Source: Branchiostoma floridae (lineage: Eukaryota; Chordata; Leptocardii; Amphioxiformes; Branchiostomatidae). Taken from it: a stretch of 64,000 bases of DNA. This document shows, one piece after another, positions 35,946-48,600 of this stretch; position 1 is the stretch's first letter, and every line of letters starts with the position of its first letter. The notes beneath the pieces are model-generated. The model made no database searches. It was not told where the DNA came from and saw nothing but the letters and a program-made list of their open reading frames with translations. Location of the stretch: contig NC_049992.1 of the NCBI RefSeq assembly GCF_000003815.2, positions 1 through 64,000 of the forward strand, given 5' to 3'. A program made the translations under genes and the position numbers.

Positions 35946-36413
35946 GAACGTGTTCCAAGTTTATGGCGCTTCCTTCGTGATATTTAGAACCACCGTGTTA
36001 AAACAGACCCAGATGTAGGATGCTTGGCGATTCTTGTCTGGACCTTTTCCTGTTCTTCCAGGAACTCATGGTAAGATAAGGCCATGTTTTCGCCAAGTTT
36101 GTGCAAGGCGTTTCCTTCAGGACCTTTTAACAGCCCCATCTGTGGGGTACCTATGAGAGGGCTGTGCCCCATTGTTTACCCAGTGTAAATACCAAAGGGC
36201 TAAGTTGCTTTTCCATCTTCCTTGTTTAAAAAAACACGAGGGTAGAATTTTGCTGAGTAAGTTGACGCAATGCACCAGGATTGCTGCTGGATCATCAGTA
36301 TAGCTTGGACCTGGCAAAGATATCGATGTTCTGGATCGCAAGCAATTTTGCTTATTAAGATTGCCTTAGAAAAGATGGGAGGATGGAATCAAAGAATGGG
36401 CAGTCATTACACT

Positions 36414-37690
36414 ATGTGTCTATGGGTAACTGTTAGATTATCTATGGGCACCTGTTAGATTATCTATGGGAACCTGTTAGATTATCTACAGGCACCTGTT
36501 AGAATATCTATGGGCACCTGTTAGATTCTCTATGGGAACCTGTTAGATTATCTACAGGCACCTGTTAGATTATCCATGGGCACCTGTTAGAATATCTATG
36601 GGCACCTGTTAGATTATCTATGGGCACCTGTTAGATTATCTATGGGCACCTGTTAGATTATCTATGGGAACCTGTTAGATTATCTACAGGCACCTGTTAG
36701 AATATCTATGGGCACCTGTTAGATTCTCTATGGGAACCTGTTAGATTATCTACAGGCACCTGTTAGATTATCCATGGGCACCTGTTAGAATATCTATGGG
36801 CACCTGTTAGATTATCTATGGGCACCTGTTAGATTATCTATGGGCACCTGTTAGATTATCCATGGGCACCTGTTAGATTATCTATGGGCACCTGTTAGAT
36901 TATCTATGGGCACTTGTTAGATTATCTATGGGAAGCTGTTAGATTATCTATGGGCACCTGTTAGATTATCTACGGGCACCTGTTAGATTATCTACGGGCA
37001 CCTGTTAGATTATCTACGGGAACCTGTTAGATTATCTACGGGCACCTGTTAGATTATCTATGGGAACCTGTTAGATTATCTATGGAACCTGTTAGATTAT
37101 CTATGGGCACCTGTTAGATTATCTATGGGAACCTGTTAGATTTTCTTTGGGAACCTGTTAGATTATCTACGGGCACCTGTTAGATTATCTATGGGCACCT
37201 GTTAGATTATCTATGGGCACCTGTTAGATTATCTATGGGAACCTGTTAGATTATCTATGGGCACCTGTTAGCTTATCTATGGGAACCTGTTAGATTATCT
37301 ATGGGCACCTGTTAGATTATCTATGAGAACCTGTTAGATTATCTATGAGAACCTGTTAGATTATCTACGGGCACCTGTTAGATTATTAATGGGAACCTGT
37401 TAGATTATCTATGGGAACCTGTTAGATTATCTACGGACACCTGTTAGATTATCTACGGACACCTGTTAGATTATCTACGGACACCTGTTAGATTATCTAT
37501 GGGAACCTGTTAGATTATTAATGGGAACCTGTTAGATTATCTATGGGAACCTGTTAGATTATCTATGGGAACCTGTTAGATTATCTATGGCAACCTGTTA
37601 GATTATATATGGGCACCTGTTAGAATTATCTACAGGCACCTTGTAGAATTATCTATGGGCACCTGTTAGAATTATCTATGGGCATGATTA
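36414..37690. repeat. 22-bp minisatellite, about 1.27 kb
   Basis: Roughly 55-60 tandem copies of CACCTGTTAGATTATCTATGGG with variants (AACC, CTACGG, CTACAGG, TCCATGG). Higher-order blocks are visible: the order of variants at 36480-36600 recurs at 36680-36800. No ORF. Confidence 0.97.
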
Positions 37691-38080
37691 GAAGAAGACT
37701 TAAGAGACCTCGTACGTTCTTGAGATATTTAGAGCTGTTATTACGTTTCTTGTTTCAGCTTGCTCGTGACTGCGAAGTAAGTTGCAAACGACAAAGATTT
37801 TTTTTGTTATTACAACAAAAAGGAAATACTGTACAGCGATGCTGCACTCAAGCAACCTGGCTTATATTAACGGCACCACCATAACGTCAAAGCTTTCCCT
37901 GTGGCATAGCCCCCGAATGAAGATACGAATTTTTGCTGATGCCCCAAGTTCATGAATTCCGTCTTCTGAAGAGGCCAGGCAGCGTGCCAAACCACTGTCT
38001 CCGTTTCGCCCACACGTCTGCAGAGTTGTGTCAAGGACAGCGTTTGGAAAACTACGATGCCAGCAAATTTTGTGGCGTCG

Positions 38081-38475
38081 TGTGTGGCGTATCTGGTTGA
38101 GCGTTCGGCTCTGAATCTAGAGGTCCCGAGTTCGATACCCGCCGTGCCCCCGACGTTGTGCCCTTATACCCCCTATCCACTAGGACGGCGCTCTCGCCGC
38201 GCTCTCTTTGCGACCTAAACTTTGACAGATCACTCAACGAATTCTGTAGAAAAAAATATTTCTTTACACTTTGTGTGTTTTGTTGTCTTCTCAGTCACAC
38301 TTGTATGTTTTGTATTATATACCCAGTGTGAAAGCGAAGGTTACGCAGTGAGAGCGCAGCACGATAGCCGTCTATGGAAAGGGGGCATTGGGACAGGCAC
38401 TTTGTAAACACGACCTTCCTCACTTCACCCAGGTGTAAAATTGGGTACCTGACTTCGGTCGGGGAGGTAAAAAAA
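38081..38475 (+). mobile_element. SINE family 2 copy split by a nested MITE
   Basis: tRNA-like head TGGCGTATCTGGTTGAGCG with B-box CCCGAGTTCGATACCCGCC at 38081-38152. The SINE body (GGCACTTTGTAAACACGACC, CACCCAGGTGTAAA, CCTGACTTCGG) resumes at about 38390. Between them, about 38165-38388 begins CCCCCTATCCACTAGGACGG and ends in a diverged inverse (GTCTATGGAAAGGGGG), indicating an inserted MITE. Confidence 0.75.
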
Positions 38476-39829
38476 GACTACATTAACCTTCTGCCTTTCC
38501 TTGTATGTGGCAATGTTAATATTTATCAGTTACCGAGTTACTAACTTGAGTGTAGTGCCACATTGTCCTCGTCTGTCCAAAAGCAAATAGAAAAAAATCA
38601 CAGCAGATTTTCTGTGATCTTTTTTATACCTTTTCCGCTGTGCCGAGCAGTTTGGTTCCCGAGCTCACGGTCTCAGCCGGGCAGATGTGTGGTTCACACT
38701 CACTTGTTGACAGACTTCATGATGTTGTCGTAGAGCGTCGTACGATTTTCAAACAGGCTATGACAGAACTAAACATTTATGTCCAAGTCAGCCTTTTCGG
38801 TAACAATACAGCTAAATTTTGCGCGACGCATGCAATACTTTAATACTTTATATACGCTAGTTCACCTTTATCCGTCAAGCAACCTATATCCGTTGTTACA
38901 AAACACGGTATTGATGGTATCATATCGACGGACGGTGGTTTTAGACTGAAATATTTTGAAAATATTTCAATTTGAAACCACCCTCCTTCAAATTGATATC
39001 CTAAATCTTGGTTGTCCATCGTGACTTCTGCGTGCCCACTTTTTAAAAACAACGGATACCCTGTTTTTAAAAACAACGGATATATGTTACTCCACGAATG
39101 AAGGTGAAATTACTTTTTATCTCAAGAATACAACTACTGTATGCACTGTTGTAGGGGTAACCCATCTGTCTCAAGATGAAATAAATAAATAAATAAATGC
39201 CCATTGCGATCGTACAACATTTGTAACCGCGCCCTTAACCAGAATGACTACATCAGATGTTTGAAACCAGCAACGGAAGAATAATAGAACCGATATCGGC
39301 CGCGACATATAATTCTGTGAAACTAATATCAGCTCAGAAACAACACAGGGAACAGTCATAACTACAAGTACCAAACCTACCAAATCCAGGGTTGATGTGT
39401 TCAATTTTTTTTAATCGTTGGATGAAACTTGATGCGACAAAGTACAATAGAGACATCTTCACTACATAGCTTTAAACAACGCTTGGACGTAGATGTGCAA
39501 AGATTAGGTATGACCAGTCATTCAGGGACAACCTAGTGTGTATTATGTGTGCTGGCATTGAAATACCATCCAAGTTTAAAGCTTGTTCTGGTATCCAAGC
39601 TATGCCAAGGCCAGACACGCTGACATAATAATAACATTGGGTGCAGCTATGGATAGAGTCAGGTTTTACAGGCACTGATTGTGCTCACTTAGGCCAAGTG
39701 GATTCGATACTATGGATGATATCCACGTGCATCAAATGTCGTCCGTTTTTTTCGGATGAAACCGTGCGAAACAGCTGCAGATTGAGCAAAGATGCCAAAA
39801 ATCTATTCTTAACAAACGGATACTAATAT

Positions 39830-40070
39830 TCTAGAATGCCAAAGTCAATTCCTATCTCAAAATAAGAAAAAAATGAAAGAACAAAAAAGACAAATATGGT
39901 GTTCGGTTACAGCCATGTTCTCCGTGTTCAGTCATTTACTCAACCTTCCTGACTATTTAGATTTCGTACTGAAGTCAACTTTTTGCCAAACTTTTCCATT
40001 CGCTCCTTGGCATCGGTTTGGGGTTCTCAGAGGATGTCATCCATATCATCAAATCAGCATGGCATTGTCT
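39830..40070 (+). repeat. Dispersed repeat, copy 2 (see 9990-10240)
   Basis: Shares GTGTTCAGTCATTT, CTCAACCTTCCTG and CAGAGGATGTCATCCATAT with the LOX-1 intron copy. Confidence 0.65.
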
Positions 40071-40254
40071 ATGTCCTTCTATGTTGATCATTACTGAATT
40101 TACCGTTAAGCGTTACCGACCCTCCTAAGTTTACCGTTGAGCGTTTCCAGGATTCCCCATGCAGACCCCCAAACCAGTCTAGGCTTGTTCTTGGAATCCT
40201 GTGAATCATGATATCATTTAATGCTAATCATAAAAGGTAACGTAAAGGGAGTCC

Positions 40255-40440
40255 AATAGACCCATCCCTCTTCTTCCACCGTCTTAAACATCCCCAACCG
40301 AAGTCAGGTGCACCTGCTGCACCTGGGTGGAGTAATAAGGAAAGTCGTGTTAAGCACTAAGGCAATGACACATCATCGGTAGCATGACAGAATTTGAACT
40401 TGGCTCCTGGGCCAAACTCCCTGCAGTTATGTCACACGCC
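40255..40440 (-). mobile_element. tRNA-derived SINE family 2, intergenic copy
   Basis: Reverse strand: TAACTGCAGGGAGTTTGGCC, GCCAAGTTCAAATTCTGTC, then AACACGACTTTCC and CACCTGACTTCGGTTGGGG, the same order as the other family members. Confidence 0.75.
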
Positions 40441-40952
40441 CCCACACTACTGGGAATGCTCTTCATTCATATCCAAAACAGCTGTGGGATAAACCATTTT
40501 TGTTGAGGGGTGCGCGTCAAAAGCACTTTAGTGGCTGTTGCATCCGACTTACTTGGGGTTTACGAGTTTTTTTTCTTTCCTATACGCCTATAGCAGCACT
40601 GTACAAAGGCGTTAACAAAAATCCTCAATCAGCAATGCATGCAGAAAGAGCACGCTATGTCTATCTTCCTCCCCCTTAACAGAAAGTGGTATGTCCAGGC
40701 GATAAGAGCACCAGACACCCCTATAATATTATGTGATTGACTCCTGTGCGCTTTTGGTTAGTACTCGAAGTTGCAGTAGACTGTCAGTGTGAGAAAAGTA
40801 CGTCGTGTGTGCGACAACGAGCAGAACCGTCATTCTGTCGGACCATCGGACACACGCGCAGTCGATCTACTTTCTGTTGGTTACGTGCATTTGTTACGCT
40901 TACAGGTGGGTATGCTTACCTTTTCCGTAAGTACAGTTAGCTCACCGTTCAA

Positions 40953-41309
40953 CTAAGGGCACAACCCGCCATATGTGCAATTTGTCCGTACGTTTTTTTT
41001 GGGGGGGGGGGGGGGGGAGGCCACGACCACGTATTTCTGAAAACGTTCAGGCCGTACAGGGCAGGCGCATCGCCCGTACTGGTACGTACTTACGGGGGTT
41101 GAATCCGCAGCCCGATGGCACACAAAGTTTTGCCTGCACGTAAAGTTCTATGGCGTGTCTGCGTGCTCCAAAATCCGTCGGATTCCCTACGAGTTCGTAG
41201 GGAGGCGGTACTTACCACTTACGGATCCCAAAAGATTGCTCACGTTTTGGCACGTAGACAGTACGTTTTTAATTGCACGTACGGCGGGTTGTGCGGCTTG
41301 TGCCCTTAG
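40953..41309 (+). mobile_element. MITE family CTAAGGGCACAACCCGCC, copy 1
   Basis: Terminal inverted repeats CTAAGGGCACAACCCGCC and GGCGGGTTGTGC...GTGCCCTTAG. The right end carries a short internal duplication. A G-run of about 20 bases at 40998-41018 differs from the other copies. Copies 2 and 3 are at 55634-55962 and 59582-59875. Confidence 0.88.
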
Positions 41310-41449
41310 CTTTAGTCGTAGCTGGGCCGCTCCAATATACGTAATTGGTCGCGTGGATCGTTATTTACTTTTTAGAGTTAGCACTTGGAATAGGGTAGTC
41401 GCTTACTATACTGATTATTTGTCATTTTGTCACTTGCTAATCTCTCCCG

Positions 41450-41705
41450 TATATCTCCAAGCAGATAAAGTGATCGGGTTTATTTTGTACACCCATTCTA
41501 GTGGGAGTCAAAAGGCAAGAGAGAGCGCACAAAATAACCCCGACCCCTCAGTCTGATTTGAGATGAAACATCAATACTACGAGCATCGCATTTCAGCCAA
41601 GTTTGTACTCAAATGCCATTTTACGAAAAAGTCAAACTTGAACCCTAGAAACCCTTATTTGTAGGTCTCTACCGTCATAGAGCTTTCACCGTGTCCCTTT
41701 TGGCT
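41450..41705 (+). repeat. Dispersed repeat, copy 1
   Basis: Shares ATTTTGTACAC, TCTAGTGGGAG, CATTTTACGAAAA, CTTGAACCCTAGAAACCC and AGCTTTCACCGTG in order with 62720-62965. Confidence 0.8.
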
Positions 41706-41779
41706 TTGAGGTTACGTGTAACTAAATTTGAGATGGCACGTTCGTGTGTTGGTGGGGGTGGGGGGGGGGGGTTATAACG

Positions 41780-42055
41780 GCCGTTGGAATGTCATGAACA
41801 TCCTGCGCCGTCTGTACAAAAAAAGGGAGTGTTTGCAAGTCTGTCAACCAACGGTCATGCGTTGTCGGGGGGTTCATGACGGTTTTCAGATTACCATGAA
41901 CATCGTGTGTACAAAACGTGCAGTGTTTGCAAGTCTGCCAATTAACGGCTTTCTAACGGTCATGCAAGTCTGGCTATCAGCGGTTCATAACGGGTTTCAG
42001 ATTACCGTGAACGCCGTGTACAAAACGTGTAGTGTTTGCAAGTCTGTCAAGCAAG
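41780..42055 (+). repeat. Three tandem units of about 100-112 bp
   Basis: Each unit holds ATGAACATC(G/C)TG-like, TGTACAAAA and AGTGTTTGCAAGTCTG. Open reading through it reflects the repeat. Confidence 0.8.
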
Positions 42056-42591
42056 GCCATTACGCCAAGGAGAGTAAAACAACCTGTCGCCAGCTGAGAA
42101 TTTTAGGGCCCAACATTACCCTGATATTACATCTTCAACAGAAAGATGAAGGCAATATTTGCTTCCGTACGTTGTTCTTTGAACAAAAGAATAAAAACTT
42201 CGGGTATCATATGAATAAAAATACTATATAAAGGCGTTTGTCATAGGAAGCCCCACTCCCTAGTCTTTATTACACTGAGATCTAACATATACAGAGCAGT
42301 ACTACTGGGTGCGCACCTATATAGACTAGGAGTGTCAACCCTTCATACCTGCCATGTTTGATGACTGTCCTGGGAGAGAAGAGTCTAGATGTTTAGCCCT
42401 GTGGTTTAAAAGTATTTTTGTTTTGCCGGATTTGTCCCTTTTTTGCCCACGTGCATTAGTTTTGTAGTCTCCAGAGGATGTCATCCATGAAATTAAGACA
42501 GTGTGGCCTAAGGAAAGTAAATGGGGGTGTGAGTCTCGAAATTCATTTTCTTCTGCGTTAAAATCTTTTTATTTCCACTTGCAGGATCAAC

Positions 42592-42666
42592 ATGTTGAGC
42601 TCAATGAAGAAGCATGTGGAGAAGAGGGTGGAGGGGGTGAGGTCGATGCTTGGAACAGCGGACACT
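42592..42666 (+). CDS. LOX-2 first coding exon (basic N-terminal extension)
   Basis: Encodes 25 residues, [20 protein letters not shown] then GTADT, ending in phase 0 at GTAAGT and joining in frame to [11 protein letters not shown] of the PLAT domain. It predicts an amphipathic basic helix ahead of PLAT. Many animal lipoxygenases begin directly with PLAT, so this is a lineage feature or a membrane or targeting segment; its function is unknown. Confidence 0.8.
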
Positions 42667-45600
42667 GTAAGTCGTCTTTCCCGGGAAAAAAGTTTCCTAG
42701 AAGAATCTTTATCAGCTGTGCAATTACCGTAGCTAAAGACTCTACCATCTATAAGTTAATTAAGGGTTATTATAAGCGGAGAGCATTAGAAGTTACATAC
42801 ATCATCCTTACATGAAAATGGAATGTTCTATAGCTGACACTATCATTTGGATGGCATCTCCTGAGAAAGGCCTGCACGAGCAACCTCCATGGAGGAGCTC
42901 CACAGAGGTCCTCCATGGAGGTTGCTCAGAGGGTCATCCAGCCCCACCCTGATGTTCCGATATGATGGCGCGGATCAAAGCATGGACGTACACGGACTAC
43001 GAGTTTTGACCGAGACGTACATATACTTGTTCTAGAGAACGTCGAATCTATCAAACAGTCTTTCGTCTTTGTTCTAGCGCACCGCCTACTTACCCTTTCT
43101 AGGTACCCTCTTCTTTCCTGATTCATTTACATGCCTCATTCAAGATTCAGGAAAACGACGCCCATAATAGCAGAGAGGTACCCATGAAAGGTCACTAACA
43201 GTACTTAGTGAGTAATGGCATGCTTCAACACAATAGCGCCTGCAGCTGCCTTCATTGCCACCACCTTTATTTACCCTTATGACTCATGTGCTTGTGAGTC
43301 ATTGCCACCACCTTTATTTACCCTTGTGAGTCATGTGCTTGTGAGTCATTGCCACCACCTTTATTTACCCTTATGACTCATGTGCTTCTACAGGTGCTCA
43401 CTGGTGCATTCAGACATTTTTTGTCCCCATCGTTTGGAGTTACAAGGGCACGAAGCGTCATAGTAACCTGAACAACACGCTTGACAAGCATGTTTGCCGA
43501 ATTTCACACTTCAGTACTGTAGAAATCCAGAGGGGCGAGTAAGCTAAGAACAGAAAGAAACAAACATGCCGACATCCGGGATCGAACCCGGGTCGGCAGA
43601 TTATAAGTCACGACCGCTATCACTGTCGCCACAAAAGCTCAGAGCTCCTTGGCAAGGACGGTAGGCGGTACTTGAACACCACTGTTACACTACTAATGGT
43701 GAGGTATATCTGTCTGCTGTGTTGCACAAGATGAAGTACCACATGTTGGGCTGAAGATGTAATTCCTGTTTGGTAACGTTAGCTGTTCGGAGGGTCATTT
43801 CAGTTTGAGTTGACTTGTTGCTCATATCGATTAAGGACGTTGCTACAAGGTGTTCTGTCTGGGAACGTGCCGACAATTTACCATGCTATAAAGTTGAAAA
43901 TCTGTGTAACGGGTGTCTCTCACACAACACAAAATCTGTACAAACTGAGTCTAAACAGGTCTGAGAGTGTGAGGAAGAAACAACCAATCATTAATAAGAT
44001 ATTGCCGATAATCCGGGCACTACCCGGAAGGCCGTAACCTCTAATTTGAATCGACCGCACCGTTTCCCTCTCAATCAATGAGGAGCGCCTGTATTTATAA
44101 TCTTGGCCCAAGTTTAAGGATATATCCGATTGGCTAATGAGGACTGTTTTTTTAACGATATTTTTAGTCGTTTTTATCGGGTTTTCTATTTTGTCATTTT
44201 ATCTTGCTGTCTCAATACTCTCCAAGCAGAGGTTAGGCTCCGGCTGTTTTTTTAACGTTATTTTTAGTCGTTTTTATCGGGCTTTCTATTTTGTCATTTT
44301 ATCTTGCTGTTTGGCTGGCGGACATCTAACCTCAGCTTGGAGAGTACAAAAAGGTGAGCGTTTCAATTAGTCAGTCAATCAACACCATAAAGCCAAGGTG
44401 TGTAAAAGGTCCAATATCACCATGATAACAGCGTCAACAGAAAGATGGTTAGTCAATAATTGCTTCCGTTGTCATTTGTAGGAATGGAAAGGTATCAAAT
44501 AAGTTACTCTGACTTTTGTTTGCCTTAGAAAGCCCCACTCCCTAACTTGAGTTAGTCGGCCAAATATCACTATGATAACATCGTGAACAGAAAGATTAAG
44601 TCAATACTTGCTTCCGTTGTCCTTTGTAGGAAAGGAAAGGTATCAAATAAGTTACTCAGACTTTTGTATGCCTCAGAAAGCCCCACGCTGAGTATTAGTG
44701 GCAGACGGACACGTTCCTCAAACAACTTGGACTTGGTTCATTGTAGAACAGAACGATATAGAAACAGCGCTGTCCCGTATATGGCACGTTTGGTCAACAC
44801 ATAATGTCCACTAGTTGGGAAAACAAACTGCATGTTAGTTTCTAATGACTAAAAATGTGTTTATTTTGCTTCGGAAAGATGGCTATGTTTTAAGATCCTA
44901 GGAGTGGCCTTGGGCTTTGCCCTCGGGGACCCCAACAAACTCCTCGGGTGGGCAGAGACCCCATATAAGCAGATGAATAGTTGGGTAAAGGTCAGTTATT
45001 AAGGGGAAACAGATGATGTCATCTCTGACCTCCCACCACCCCCCTCCTACGCCCTCCCTTGATGTCTCCCCTTCTCTCTTTTTTTCTCTCACTCTCTCTC
45101 TCTCTCTCTCTCTCCAGAATGAGCAAAAAATTAAAAAAATTTCAAACTTGTCTTCTTGATAGAAATTACAAACTGGGACTAAGCTGAGAGCGCATAATTT
45201 TAACCTGGCTTCTTGGCTTCTTGGGGGGGGGGGAGTAGAGGGATGTGCTCTGCCTCCCAACACCCTGCCCTAGACACAGTGGATAAAAGCCCACTGGTCC
45301 TACGGCGTCAACAAGGTCATGGGACAACTTTTAACTAAATACCTTTTTCTAGGGCATGGACGTCCTCATAAAAACCAAGACGGGGAACTACTTGGGCGCA
45401 GGGACTGACGGGAACGTCTACGTCACCCTTGTGGACTCCGAAGGAAAGAAGTCTCGCGACCTGAAACTGAACGTGCTTTGGAAAAATGACTTTGAAAGGG
45501 GGGCAGAGGGAGAGTAAGTAGCAAAATGTCACTAAAACTGCAGAAACAACTTTCTAAAGAAACATGTACAAACTGATAAATGTTGTAGTCGATTTATATC

Positions 45601-48600
45601 TATGTTGAGGTCAACGTATCTGAAATATGAGACGGTAATCGACATAGTGAAAGGTTTACGTCACACAAAGTGATGATGATGCACACAAAGTAAAGCTCTG
45701 ACCCTTCTCAAGTTGAAATGACCCGAAGCCTATATATATCACGTGACTTGAACAGAAATATGACGTCAGCAACGGGCCAAAGGTGCCCTGCAGGCTACAT
45801 GTACATGAGAGCCCATCGGCTATTCTTCAACAGAGAGACGGGGGCCGATACAGACTGTCGGACACCTTTGACTCGATGGTAACGTCAGCCTACCTTTCAG
45901 ATCACGTGACATAGGCTTCGGGTCATTTCAGCTTGAAAGGGATCAGATAACATGCCGAAAACTCGTTGGAAAGCACTTTAATTTGTGTATGGAAATAATA
46001 TGTAATTTGTTTTCAAATATTCATTCATCCATTCCTTCATTACAGGTACAGGCTGCGTAATGTTGAAGTGACCGCTCCTATTCGAGAGCTGAAGTTATGG
46101 CGGGACAACAGCTTCCCTCTTGACGACTGGTTTTGTCGGTCTCTCTCTGTCCAACTGAATCCAGACGACAACGGCCCGACGATCTACTTTCCTGTGGATC
46201 GCTGGATCAGGGCAGGTCAGTATCAGCCCACCGTCATCATCACCAACATCACCGCGTTTTAGTGCTCGTACTGACGCGGGCCGTCATTCACTTACGCTGT
46301 TAGGCGTAGGTACCAATTTATAAAAAAAGGGGGGGGGGGGGCTGCCGGACAGTTCACGGGCTATTTTTTGGGCACTTTCATGTGTGTCCCCTACGTGACT
46401 CCGTGGGATACCTTGCAGTTCCCTGGGTATTTTGTGGGCCCGGCCGGGGACAGGGTTGAATTTAAGGCGGATTTAAATCAACACGGGACCCGGTAACAAA
46501 TAGACACCGTGACCTACCCTTGGTGTACCCCGAAGAGGCACCTCCTAATTAACCCCCCCCCCCCCCCCCCACACACACACACGCTGGTGTCCGCTGATCC
46601 CCCTCCCAACTGCAGCCCGTCTCAACAAGGTCTCACTCAACTGGTTTTTACAAGCCATGGCTTGCCCCTTGTCCTCTCTTCCTCTCTGTACCTCTTCCTA
46701 TCGGGCACCAGCTAAGTGGCTGCTGCATTCGCCAGCGTCACCCTTGCAAGTCCCAGCCTTGGCATTCGCACAACGTGACAGCGAAAACGTTGTCTTGCTC
46801 TTTGCACGAGCGTGAAAAGTTGAGGTTGCCTGGTTGACCAGTCCTAGTACGGTCGGTCCGAAAGGTCATGAGTTTTTATTCATTATCCCCGATTTCGGCC
46901 GCAGTCGTGGCGTCGGTGTGGCGTAACTGGTAGAGCGTCGGGCTCAGACCAAACCCAAAGGGTCCGAGTTCGATACTCGCCATGCTCCTCCCCCCTTGCG
47001 ACGACCTTAGGAAATGCACCCCACACGATTTAAACATCATTACGGTGGAGCGACGCCCACAGAGCCTCTTGGCTAATATGTCGAAAGTGTGCCAATCACA
47101 CATGGATTTGGTGTGCCAATTTGCCACTAAGAGCCGTCAATTATTACTTTTTTCTTGTCACAGGTGGGTCTGTGTGGCTGGTTCCAGGCGGCTGCTGCCT
47201 TCCCCAGGACGACACCCATCGCGATGAGAGGCAGGAGGAGCTCTCAGTGATGCGGGAGCGCTACAAGTCCTTCATCCACACGGAAGGCCTTCTGCCAATG
47301 GTATGGTTTCATCGGTTTCTTTTTGTTTATTCAATTGCTTTTTTGCTGGTTGGCGTTTAAAATAATATTTAAATTGCCTTACTTCTCAACAATGGCCTCC
47401 TATGACGTATAGGGCAGTCCTATCAACGACCATGTGTTAGAATAGACTAAGTGTGCAAGATCGCAAATACATTATAAAGGTAATCTATGTCATACTTTGG
47501 CCGTGATAACATTCGATACGGGTGTTCCGGACCGGGTGACAAATATAGAATACAACACGGTGTATTCCGTATCACCCGAGGTTCCAGCCCCGACCCGCGG
47601 GAGGGCTGGGACCGAGGGTGATGCGGAATACACCGTGTTGTATTTTATTTATGTCATGCCCACGTGAGAAAGCACATATTTCCATGCGAAATGCACCAGA
47701 AGTTGAAAAAATGTTGTGTCCTCGAACAAAAGATTGTGACAACAGCAATTCTAACGTCTGAATCCGGTATTCGAATCTTCAACCATGCCGTATTCGGCCC
47801 GTTCGAAATAGTTCGATTTACTCGAAGGAAGCCTGTGTGATACAACTTTAGAACCTGTATGATACGGAAAGTTATCACACAGTCCGGAACACCCGTTTCG
47901 AACGTTTTTGCGTCACAGGTATGACATAACTTGGGTTATCACACAGGGTCTTCTGTAATATTATCACACGGGCCTCCATAGAATAATTCGAACGCACTTA
48001 GAGTGCGTGTGTCTCTGTCGAAACTTCGAATACCGGATTCGGACGTTGGAACTGCTGTTGCTACAATTTTTGTTCGAGGACACCAAACCCAACATTTGGC
48101 GCATTTCACATTGAAGCGTGTCTAAGGTGGGTATGACGTAAATAAAACACAACACGGTGTATTCCGCATCACCCTCGGTCCCAGGTCCCAGGTACCTCAG
48201 GTGATACGAAATGCACCTTGTTGTGTTCTAGGTGTAAAAGCCTACAAAGGTTACAATTTCATATGATGAAGTTTAACCATTGCCTTTGCCCGGTTATCAT
48301 AATTCTTGTCATGGATACGGTAACTTTACTAAAATACCCTGCCATTTTTCTCTCTCGAACAGCTGGAGATACTACCAATAGAGGCGAAGTTTTCGAAGAC
48401 GCAAATGGTAATTGTCACTTCAATTAACGCTAAGTATACCCAGAGCAATCTGTGCTGCACATCGAGATCTCACATTAGGCTTGTTTGTTTGTGTGTTTGC
48501 TTGTATGATTGCATACCCGGTAACCCACTTAATACGAGTTGCATATCTGGACAGACCTATTTGACACACTCTCCATTTTTTCGAGAAGTAGTATCCTTCT

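Noticed and set aside
41155-41556. 133-residue ORF
   Set aside because: It crosses from a MITE into a dispersed repeat that recurs at 62720-62965, so coding is unlikely.
41728-42231. 167-residue ORF
   Set aside because: Built on a G-run and three tandem 100-bp units. No protein family features seen.
43566-43633. Functional tRNA-Ile (TAT)
   Set aside because: T-arm and A-box-like parts are good but the acceptor stem cannot pair. Kept only as a tRNA-like or SINE sequence.
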